Shown here: one piece after another, positions 34,831-44,570 of the stretch
How the letters are laid out: the number at the start of each line of letters is the position of its first letter
Numbering within the stretch: position 1 is the stretch's first letter
Notes under the pieces: model-generated
Seen by the model: the letters and a program-made list of their open reading frames with translations, nothing else
The model's database searches: none
Told to the model about the DNA's origin: nothing
Assembly: GCA_028622995.1 (NCBI GenBank)
Contig: JAJQJQ010000005.1
Coordinates: forward strand, 4,092,001-4,156,000
Direction of reading: 5' to 3'
DNA length: 64,000 nt
From: Panagrolaimus kolymaensis
Taxonomy: Eukaryota > Nematoda > Chromadorea > Rhabditida > Panagrolaimidae
Position numbers and translations under genes: made by a program

Positions 34831-36155
34831 ATGAACATACTGTCATCATTCTCTTCGTTTGTCCTCAATTCAATAATTGGCTTTGAAAGAGTCGACGATT
34901 TACAACTTTTTGCAAATTTATATCATGAAAATAATTCATTGCTAAGTTGGGATCTCGTTAAAGAATATCTTGCTTCTCAACCTCCTTTACTTTGCGCTTG
35001 TTTACTTTTTGCATTTATTGTTCTTGCATCCACTGCAGCATTGGGAGTTTTTTGCATTGCTAGATTTGTTTTTGGTGCATGCGGTGTTAAACGATATCAA
35101 GTTAGTCATGTAAGTTGATCGCGAATTTGCTTATGATTTTGATAATTTTGGTGAATTTCAGAATTATCCAACCAGCATTAAATGTTTTATTATTTTGTTA
35201 TTAACATTTTTGACTTTATGGATTTTTATGGGAATTTCGAGTTTATCTATGGTTTATGCTGCGAGTACATTAAATTCAAGATTTGATTTTGAAAATGAAC
35301 GGCCTGAAATTAATCATTACTTCAATGTATGTTTTAAGTTTCAGCATTTGGCTGTTTCAAAACTTTAATTTTCAGGGAAGTGAAACCGATCGCCATGTTG
35401 TGATTAACCTTGATTCTGTCCTCATCGATGAAACAGCCCCTGAACCTCTTGAACTTAATGAAACTCTTCAACTTTTACGTTTTAAAGATGTTCGAGAACT
35501 TGGTTATGAATTTAAACCACTAGAATATGATTCAACTCATTCATGGCATGCAACCATTCTTTGGCTTCTCGCATCTTTTTATTCCATCGCTACGTTCTTT
35601 ACTGGGATTCTCATCGCACTTGGAAGTTATCCATATTTATTGGGTTCTTCTGATTCCACCAATCGTTCCGCCCTTAGTCATTATAGCGGTCAATGGGTTA
35701 TTCATTCTTCCGTTGGATTATTTTGTGCTTCACCAATAGTTTTTATCATTACTGGTGTTTTTCTCGTTTACACTCACATTCATGAAATGATTTGTCCTTT
35801 AATTCAAACCCTCACACAAAATCAAAATATGGAAGATTATATTAATATGCATTTCAATTCATTTGATAGCAATAATTTGGTACCATTTTTAAATGATTTA
35901 CTTGTGGAAAGAATGGAACTCAATGACGAAACATGTCATGCTTTTATTAATCCCATTGAAAGACTTTGGGCTGGAGCTTTCATGTCTGCTCTTATTTCCA
36001 TTCCTTTAGTGATCATCCTTTTAATGCTATCGAAATATTTCTTGAAATTGTATACTAAATATTATTGGTCCCAACATGAAACATACAGCACCATACCAGA
36101 TAGTAAAAAAATTAAGCCATTACAAGTTGAACCTGTTTTTATTCCTAAATATTAA
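34831..36155 (+). CDS. short prominin-like five-pass membrane protein
   Basis: Exons 34831-35109, 35162-35326 and 35376-36155 encode 407 aa with five hydrophobic helices: about 52-82, 98-125, 185-212, 235-260 and 345-370. Prominins (CD133 family) bind cholesterol and organise plasma-membrane protrusions. Support is by position and pattern. QPPLLCACLLFAFIVLA resembles prominin TM1. The ETCHAFINPIERLWAG loop and ILLMLSKYFLKLYTKYYWSQ after TM5 resemble the family's C-SYIIDPL and KLAKYYRRM segments, and a similar ETYSTIP tail follows. Both large extracellular loops are far shorter than in vertebrate prominin (roughly 85 residues each rather than 250 or more), so the protein is about half size. 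No cleavable signal peptide is evident. An alternative is another five-pass family such as Tweety, which fits less well. Confidence 0.68.
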
Positions 36156-36534
36156 TTTTTGTAATTTTTTAAAGTAGCTTTCAGAAAAACGAAAATAAAT
36201 CAATTTGTGACAATGAGCCTCAAAATAAAAGGAGTTGATTTTTGTATCCTTTAAAGATTTTTGTTTTTTCTGATTGCTTTTTTTCAATTACCAGACAAAC
36301 TTTTAATTTGTCACTATTTACTGAAATCCATAAGTTTATCTAATCAAAAATAAGCTTCATGTTTGAATAATTATTTACATATAATAATATCTCGCCTACC
36401 AAAGTCTTTTGTTTTTTACACACACATTTACTTTTTCTTTATTTATTTTTTATTCGTTATCATTTTGCTCAGATCTTCGGAATGTTTAAAATTATTATTT
36501 TTTGTGATACTTAATAAACATAATATACCCATAA
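36156..36534. other. intergenic between convergent genes
   Basis: About 380 bp between the stop codons of the prominin-like gene (plus) and the sulfatase gene (minus). It contains candidate AATAAA poly(A) signals on both strands. Nothing else seen. Confidence 0.4.
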
Positions 36535-38552
36535 TCATTGACACCAACCCGTTGCATAAACACCTTTAAACTTTCTGGGATTTCCAGCTTCATCAATAAC
36601 CGTTCGAACTGGAGCTCGTACGAGTTTTTGATATTCAAATATTTTGTTTAACAATTCTTTCACAAGTTTTGGATGCCTTCGAGCAATGTTTTTGTATTCA
36701 TATGGATCATTTGAAATTTGATAAAGCTTAACTCTTCCATATCCAATCAAATATGGATTGCTTGATTCAAAAACAAGTTTGTAATCATTGTGTCGAATGG
36801 CATAAAGTGGAGGATCAAGGTTATAGACAAATATAGAACGTTGTTGGTTGGCGGGAATACCAGTGGAGATTAAACTCCATTGATTTATTCCATCATTATA
36901 AGAATCAATTGAAAGTCCAGCCATACCAAGAATTGTGGCATGCCAATCTACGACATGAAACAATCTAAAATTGTGATGCATTAATTTCTCGAAACTGTTC
37001 CTAAGCAAAAATTGAATAAATCAAAAAGTATTAAAAGAACTTTTTTTTTCTTTCGTCTTCAAATAAAACAACCGAAATTTTAAAAAAAGACAGGTTGAGC
37101 TTACTCTTGTCGCAAACCAAAACCTTTAATCCATTTTGGTGCATGAACAAAAGTTGTGGTTTTTGTTCCACCTTCCCAAATAGTTGACTTTTGACCTTTC
37201 AATGGTTTGTTTGACGCTCCAGCTTTAGGATCTCCGCCATTCTAAAACCAATGTTTTGTCGATGATTGTTAAATTCCAAAACTTACATCACTGCTAAAAA
37301 TTACTATGGTATTTTCATATAAGCCATTATTTTTTAAATATCGCATTAAAAACCCAAATGATTCATCCATGGCTGCAAGCATCCCTGCAAAATAAAAAGC
37401 TTTTTCAAAAATGAACGCAATGAATTTTGCCTTAGGCGTTTGATCAAACTAGAAACAACTATAATGCTTATTTTTGCAAGCTTTGGAAGTAAAAACAAAA
37501 AAGTGATACCGCAATAAATTTGTCTCCATTTTGTCATCATGAGAGGATTGCAAAAAATTTTATATTGTGGTGGGACTTGCAATGGAGCATGAACAGATTG
37601 ATGACTAAAAAACATAAAAAATGGCTTCTTTCGATCATGTTTTTGCAACTGTCTTATTGCTTCGTTCGTATATAAATGCTGAAACGTGATAAATTTCAAA
37701 GAAAATTTTTTAATTAACGAAGTAGTTATTGCTTCTTTTTTTAAACAAAAATTGTGTTTTAGAACAAAAAAATAAAACTCGCTTTTATCACATTTTTGTT
37801 TAAAAGGGTACTTTTAAACGGAATACTTTTTTTTAAACACCACTTACCGTAGCATACATTCCATTTTTGCTTCGATCTGGTACAGAAATACCATCAACTT
37901 CCGTAAATAAATCAAGGCCCGAAACTAGGGAATTAATATTTTTATCAAAAAATGCTGCAAATTTCTATCTTTTTTTACATTTCTAAAATGCATTAAAACA
38001 AACCTGAGCTGTGATTAAAATATCCTTCTTGAGCATTATAATAACCATAAAAATAATCAAAACCTCTCATCGTTGGGAGGTACTCTTTTTTACAATATCC
38101 AAGATGCCATTTACCAATTAAATAATTTTTATATCCAAGCCTTTTGAGATTTTGTGGAAGAAATGGATATTCTACAGGAACGGCTGATCGTTCCATCGGA
38201 AGAAAAACTCCATGTTGAGTTCCCGTTTTAAATGGATACAATCCCGTCATGAGGGATGACCTCGTCGAAGTGCATAATGGAGTCACATAAGAATTTGTAA
38301 GATATGCAGTATTTTTAGAAAATGCATATTTACGCAAATTGGGAGTAAATAAACTAAAATGAGAATCATCAAATTATAAAATTAGCTATTTAAAATCCAA
38401 ACTTACTGTTTATCCTTCCAATCCAAATCAGCATAACCCAAATCATCAGCTAAAACAAATATAATATTTGGTCGTTTTTTAACTTTTTTCGCTGCTTCGA
38501 CAAAACTCAAAGAAATGAAGAAACACCAAAAGTTCACTTTCATTATCAACAT
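36535..38552 (-). CDS. arylsulfatase (ARSB-like)
   Basis: Exons 38552-38407, 38353-38004, 37924-37848, 37678-37510, 37384-37287, 37241-37105 and 37000-36535 encode 480 aa. Sulfatases hydrolyse sulfate esters, here probably of glycosaminoglycans, in lysosomes or outside the cell. A signal peptide ([15 protein letters not shown]) precedes [19 protein letters not shown] with its metal-binding DD. The formylglycine site reads [20 protein letters not shown] (Cys ~76), followed by [67 protein letters not shown] and [17 protein letters not shown]. The pattern matches arylsulfatase B. The site has Ser where the usual C-x-P-x-R motif has Pro. The full set of catalytic segments is present, so the gene looks functional. 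Confidence 0.93.
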
Positions 38553-39030
38553 GATATCTGGCCTTATTGGTCTTCGAAAAAAGGTTCATACGTTATTTAT
38601 TTATTTATTTCCTTTCTTTCACGTTTTCACTTTTTGTTAACCTCCATTTTTTCTTCCTTCCTTTTTTTTGATGTTTCACTTTTTAACCCTCAAGGCATTT
38701 TAGACATATAAAAAAAGAACTCAAACTTGTTTGTTGTCCCAAGAAAATATATAATCGATTTCTTTGATGTTTTGTTTGGTTCTAACTTCGAAGAAAAGTG
38801 CAAATTGAGTCATCATAACTTTTTATTTTTATTTTTTATAAAAAATGAACTTTCCGTAAAACCGGAAAAATAAATGAAGAATTATTTTTGGTAACAACTT
38901 TGGCGCATAAATAATACCCGTAAAATATTAAAAGCATTTGAACCTAATGATATGGTTATACGAAAATAAACTGATACAGTAATAACAAAAATATGTCAAG
39001 AAAACGGTTTCTGGCAGGACTCATCGTCAT
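38553..39030. promoter_or_regulatory. upstream region of sulfatase gene
   Basis: About 480 bp of AT-rich sequence upstream of the sulfatase start and bordered by the MITE at 39031. No exon was recognised. It should contain the sulfatase promoter. Confidence 0.35.
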
Positions 39031-39268
39031 CAGGGCTGTCCGGGATTAGGTCTTTGCCAATCTGGGATCCGGGATCCGGGATCCGGGACCGGGATTAGAA
39101 AAAACGGCCGGGATTCCGGGATCCGAGATCCGGGACACGGGATTTTACAGTTAGAAATTTTTTTTCTTCAATCCGGGATCCGGGATCCGGGATCCGGGAC
39201 CCGGATCAGAAAAAACGTCCGGGATTCCGGGATCCGGGACACGGGATCCGGGATCCCGGACAGCCCTG
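39031..39268. mobile_element. non-autonomous hAT-type MITE (238 bp)
   Basis: Terminal inverted repeats of 16 bp, CAGGGCTGTCCGGGAT and its complement, lie at the two ends. An exact 8-bp duplication, ATCGTCAT, flanks them at 39023-39030 and 39269-39276. The CAGGG terminus and 8-bp duplication fit the hAT superfamily. The interior is GC-rich tandem CCGGGATCCGGGAT-like repeats in two arms with a short AT-rich centre. No coding capacity. It lies 95 bp past the SLC36 stop and upstream of the sulfatase gene. Confidence 0.88.
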
Positions 39269-39362
39269 ATCGTCATAGTTGAATTTTTCTTTAATCTAAT
39301 TTCAACATGATTTTTGATCTTTTCTTGACATAAAAGCTTTACAATACAAAATATTTTTAATT

Positions 39363-41052
39363 TTAATGAGTATTTGAATGAATTAATTCTGTAATACTGG
39401 ATTGTAATCCAGCTATGCACCCGAAACAGCCAATAAGAACAAGAATAAAATTTTGAATAATTCGATAATAAATTGCAAGTTTAGTTCGAGTTTTATTTTC
39501 AGGAGTAGCTCGAGCATGTTTTCGAAGAAGTGGAGGCAGAAAAGTGAATGAATCTACCAAAGCTGGAAATACGAATGCCAGCATCATTCCAGCTGTAACA
39601 CCAACCAATGGAATAATTTGTTCGAGATTTGGTATTGCGATCGCGATGGTCATTGCCACGGAAACAAGAACGGCACGATAAAGAAGTTCAAATGGAAGTT
39701 TAGGGAATTTTGGAAAATGTTGATTTAAAATTGATTGCTTCAATGATGGCCAAGTCATTTCCACAATGACATATTGTTGAATCACGAAACCCAAAAATAC
39801 AACCAAAGTTAAGAAAATTTTAACGATATTGAATTGTCTGAAATTTTACACTTTATGAAAGCTTTTAAAAACCTAAAAACAAGCTTACACAGAATTGGGT
39901 AAATTAAGGGTGATGCTTCCTTCAACTTTATTTCCATAAGTAATATATCCAAAGAATCCACAGGATGCATAAACGATAGAAACAAAACTCATTCCACTTG
40001 AAAGAACACCAAATGGTCCAATCATATTTTCAGGACGTTTTAATTTATTTTCCATTGGTAAAACCATTGCTTGTCCTTCAAATGAATATAAAATTGAACC
40101 CGCAGCGGTTAGAATTCCATTAAAATCTGTGATCCATGGTAATTGTCCGAGAACATGATCGGATCGAATTAAATGCTAAAAAGTTGTATTAACGTAAGTT
40201 TAAAAATGCTTTAAATTAAATATTTTTAATTAAAGTGCTCCAAACTTACTTGAAAGATAAAAGCAAGGGAAATAACCATCAAAACATTTCCAATAGCACT
40301 AAAAATTGCGATACCTTTCAAAGTTCGAGTAAAATTAATTAAAATCATTGGAATCAGAACTATTAAAAAATAAATGGTAGTTGTGGCTTTAAAAGCAAAA
40401 TAATATTCAACTAATTCCTGAGTATGGACTCCAACAAAAACATAAAATACAGAGCATATTCCAACTTGCAAAGCAATAATTGTGGTATTTACAATTATCC
40501 TTTAAAAAATTTTTTATTAGGGATAAATGTAATAAAGTTAAAGTTATTACCGTATAACATTTTTATGTGGTCTCAACCATTTAAAACTATTTTCACATGC
40601 TTCATATGCAACATTACCATAATCCAAATGCGCATCACCTTTTTTTCTTGAAAGATATTGTGAACAATGAACAAGTTGAAGCATGCAATAATTATTTAAA
40701 AATCCAAATAAAAATACCATTGATAAGCCAGTCCAAAGTCCAGCTTGTTTAAATGCAACGGGTAATGAAAGACATCCAGGACCAATCATGCCTTTGATAA
40801 AATTTATTAATGTCATGAAATAACTATAATTTTAGAAAATTATTATTAACACTTATAGAAGAAAGCTTACGATAATCCTTTTTTCCTTATTAAAGGCGGT
40901 AATGAAATATCATCTCCTTCTGTATTGGAAGAGGGTGTCGAAGATGAGGAAGGAGAATTTGAATCTAATGAAGCATCTGATGGTCGCCAAGTTTTTTCAA
41001 CATCTTCTGATATTCTTGGAAGCGCTTTAGGATTAGGAACATTTGGATTCAT
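39363..41052 (-). CDS. SLC36-type proton-coupled amino acid transporter
   Basis: Exons 41052-40871, 40823-40551, 40499-40250, 40175-39889 and 39837-39363 encode 488 aa. Members of the AAAP/SLC36 (PAT) family move small neutral amino acids, with protons, across plasma or lysosomal membranes. A ~60-residue Ser-rich cytoplasmic N-terminus (SDASLDSNSPSSSSTPSSN) precedes about ten helices. Family signatures: LINFIKGMIGPGCLSLPVAF in the first helix, YGNVAYEACENSFKWL, and GILTAAGSILYSFEGQAMVL, followed by LPMENKLKRPENM. YGNKVEGSITLNLPN and IPLVGVTAGMMLAFVFPAL also match. The C-terminal half ends with two further helices. All intron phases close and no catalytic-like residue is missing. The exact substrate and subfamily cannot be told from sequence alone. 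Confidence 0.92.
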
Positions 41053-43056
41053 TTTTAATTTTTTAAAGATCTATAAAGAAAAAAACGTTTTTAATTGGAA
41101 TCAAAAAAACTTGAAATTTTTATAAACACGAGTTTATTGATAAAATCATTGTTATTGATGTTTATGAAAAACAATAAAAAGTTTGTAAAAAGAAATATGT
41201 AACATAAAACACAAAAGAATTAATGTCTATGAGTTGCATTTTTTTAAACCAGACGATACGCATGGGGGAAAGATTAAAAGTTCAAAATTTAAAACGATTT
41301 AAAAGAATAGCGTTTTTTTTCAAAATCAAATAGAGGCTATTAATAATGTGGTTTAAAAAAATATTAAAATGCTGAAGTTTCTCTTCGATTTTTTCATAAT
41401 TATACCACATCATTTTGGTGTTAAATAAGCTTAACGGAAAAAAAATAATTTGCATTAAAATATTAATAACTTTTTGAAACGACAGCAATTTTTTTGTTGG
41501 TGCATTGTTTGAATAATCATTTTTTGAATTTTTGATCATCTTAAAATTTTGTCTGGGTTGCATATTATTGCATGAGCCATAGAAAGTGGGAAATTCCAAA
41601 AAAACGTGTTTAGTGTCACAGAAAACGGTTAAAGATGAAGAAGACGGTGGATGATAAGAAATGCAAACAATAGAAAATGATTTTTAAAAAACTCTTTCTT
41701 TCTTTTCGTCTCTCGTTTTTTCCTTTGCTTTTTTTCTTCACGGAAAATTCATAGACATTAGAAGTGAAAAAGAGGAAATACGAGAGGGGCACCATGAAAG
41801 AGTGGACTGATTGATAATAATCACAAACAAAAAAGATCACTATTTTATTTAAAGTCATTTCTAATGAATGGAAATTTCCATAATGGAAAAAAATGCAGCA
41901 ATGATTGATTATTGATTACCGCCTTTCTATCTGTCTTCCACGTGCTTCCCCATATGTACACAAATAAATTTATAATAAATATGGGTTTTAACGATAATTT
42001 TCCGAATACTTTTTCATTGAAAAAAGAGAGATGTTTTTGGGTGAACACAAAAAGGATGAGATCGTTATCCATTGTAGGATGCATCATTAGCAAATCCCTA
42101 AAAATGTTAAAGTCAAATGAGAGAACGAGATTTCGAAGACCAAAGAGCACTTTTATTTGAGGATCGATTATCACTACCAATCGGTCTCGGAATTTTGTCT
42201 CTAAAAAGCAGACAATGACTATAATAGAATACACAATTGTTGTTGCAAAATCAAAATAGTTTAAAAAATCTGCAAGCACGCAATACTCTATTGAAGAGGG
42301 TTAAAAAGGGTTTAAATAAAATGTTTAATCCAACTGCCGTTTTCTATAAAATGTCAAATTGTAAAAAATAAAAATTATAGTTTAATTTTTTGATTCTTAT
42401 AATGCTAACACGATGGTGCAGCATAACATTAAAAAAAATAATAAAATGGAAGAAACAAGTTTTTTTTGTTTTGTAAAAACGTTTTAGACCTTTTTTGTTT
42501 TCTCGTGAATAATCCAATTCATTGTCAAAAAAGAGTGTTTTTATTGTTACAGAAAAAGGAACAAATCATTTAAAAAAAATATTTCTTAATTTTATCAAGA
42601 ATAAATAATAAACAAAACACTGAAAGTTTGTTAATTAATAGCAACTAATGAGGCTGAAAGGAAAAATCCTTGCTTTTAATACTTTTTTTATTCCAGTGGA
42701 ATCCAGATGACCACCAAAAAAATAGCAATTTTTGCCACCAAATAACAAGAAAAAGCGATATTTGGTTTCGAATCTTTTATAAGAAATAAAAACAAGAGAC
42801 ATACATAAACCCATCAAATGATAAACCTTTCTTTAAACCTTGTGAAATTAATGACGAGATTATTGGTCTTTAAAGATAAATTACTTCTTCAAACAGGTTG
42901 TGTATTTTGTTAAAGATTTTTTGTAAAATATTGTATTATTAAAAACCAAACTTTCAGAATTAAAATTAATGGTTAAATTAAACTTTAAAAATCACAGAAT
43001 AACTAAATTTAAGCATAAGGATTTTTACAAAACCTTCCACTGGAATCGTGATAGCG
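41053..43056. other. 2 kb intergenic, no gene seen
   Basis: AT-rich DNA upstream of the SLC36 gene and downstream of the repeat-exon gene. A reading frame of 144 codons on the minus strand (41845-42279) has no family signature and no splice context that I trust. No repeat or RNA gene was recognised. Confidence 0.4.
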
Positions 43057-44250
43057 TCAATTTCGATCAACGGTATATCCGCCGCCACCCATACCACCTC
43101 CATATGAATAATTCATTCCTCCTCCAAAGCCACTGCTATAGCCGCTACTATATCCACCGCCACTATAATCAAATAAGTTGCTTGTATTGTAACTTGTAGC
43201 AGTGGAAGCACTAATAAATCGGCCAGTATTTCCATCGTGCCACATTCCTCGCGCATCTTGCTTTGGTGGTTTTACAACAAGTGTTGAAACAACAACAGGT
43301 GGAACGACGCGAGTGATTGGAGGAGGTGGTGGTGTAACTATTGTTGGTGCACGTACTACTATAGGAGATGATTTTTCCACACGGGCATATTCTGATGTAG
43401 CACAAAATTTGCCATTGGGTCCATGCCATTTATTGTTTTTATCTTGATAACGGCCTTCGCTATCATTAACTAAAAAGAAGCAATTGAAGTTTTCTTATTT
43501 AAAATTAATTTTAAATTATTCTTTTGATTTTTTCAACTTACTTTTTGTTGTTGGTTTTGATGTAGTTGTGATGGAACGCGGTGGTGGTAAAAGCGGTAAA
43601 GTTTCTTTTACAGGTAGTGGAATAGGTTTGGAAGCCGCTTTAGAAATGGTAACTTTCGCATAATCAGGTGTTGCACAGAATTTGCCATCAAGCCCATGCC
43701 ATTTGTCATTTTTATCTTGATATCGGCCTTGGTTATCGACTTCTGAAATTCGAGACGTGTATTTTATTAATTTTTAAATATACTTTACTTCTATATTCAA
43801 CATTTTTTGAATATAAAGTAGTTGAAATGCCTTTATTTGGTACTGGTTTAGTAGATGATTTGGTAGAGACTTCTTTAACAATCCGTGCATAATCGGGCGT
43901 TTCACAATATTGGTCATTTGATCCATGCCACCGTCCATTAGCATCTTGATATCTTCCTTGACTGTCGGTTTCTGAAAAAGAGGATAAAAATGCAATGTTA
44001 AAATATGAACTAATATTACTTCTTTGGCTGAGATTGAGAGTTCCAACGGAAGTTAATTTGGATTGCGTTTTATTAAGAGTTTGTTTGGCAGAAATCACAA
44101 CGGAATTTGTTGTTGGTGCTTTGCAAAATTGTCCTTTAGCATTGCGCCATCGAAGTTTAGTATCCTGGAAGCAGCCATCACTGGTGACATTAACTAAAAG
44201 CTTTTCATATTTTAATTATTAAAAAGGTGTAAGTAATTACATTTGGTCAT
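43057..44250 (-). CDS. repeat-exon protein with GRYQD-WHG-FC modules
   Basis: Exons 44250-44241, 44193-44020, 43971-43789, 43742-43542 and 43469-43057 encode 326 aa. Each of exons 2-5 begins with one copy of a ~22-residue module: TSDGCFQDTKLRWRNAKGQF, DSQGRYQDANGRWHGSNDQY, DNQGRYQDKNDKWHGLDGKF and DSEGRYQDKNNKWHGPNGKF. Each is followed by Cys, and the last three also by a [PS][DE]YA motif. Between modules are Thr/Lys/Pro-rich linkers. A degenerate fifth copy (DARGMWHDGNTGRFIS) precedes a Gly/Tyr/Ser-rich tail. All introns are phase 1, so the repeat exons are interchangeable. I do not recognise the family. The predicted start (MTKF) gives no signal peptide; an unseen upstream exon is possible. 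The conserved Trp, His and Cys suggest a small ligand- or wall-binding fold, but this is a guess. Confidence 0.72.
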
Positions 44251-44570
44251 TGTAAGTTTTTTATTGCACAATCTTATCAATGGCTTGCATCATTTTTATA
44301 TAATGTTTTCAAAATATATTGTAACCGACGATTTTTTGTTTCAAATAGTTTTCATTTTTTCAAAAGGGAGAAAAAAACTTTATTCTATCAAGATTACAAA
44401 AAACAAGTAAAAATGAATTTAAAAAATATTAACCAACGAAATTATCATCGTCAGTATTTATTTTCCAATAATAATAATAAATAATAATAACTTATAAATA
44501 AATTAATTTTGTTGTATAGTACTTGTACCCGATTAATTATATTAATACATATTATTGAACATTTGGGTTT
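44251..44570. other. intergenic between two minus-strand genes
   Basis: 320 bp between the stop of the MLT-10-like gene and the start of the repeat-exon gene. It holds poly(A)-like AT-rich sequence and ATAATAATA runs. No other feature seen. Confidence 0.4.

Noticed and set aside
39031..39268. Satellite or telomere-like tandem array
   Set aside because: The GGATCC-type repeats are bounded by perfect inverted ends and an 8-bp target duplication, so a transposable element explains them better.
41845..42279. Minus-strand reading frame of 144 codons
   Set aside because: No signature, no clear acceptor or donor context, and composition like the surrounding non-coding DNA.
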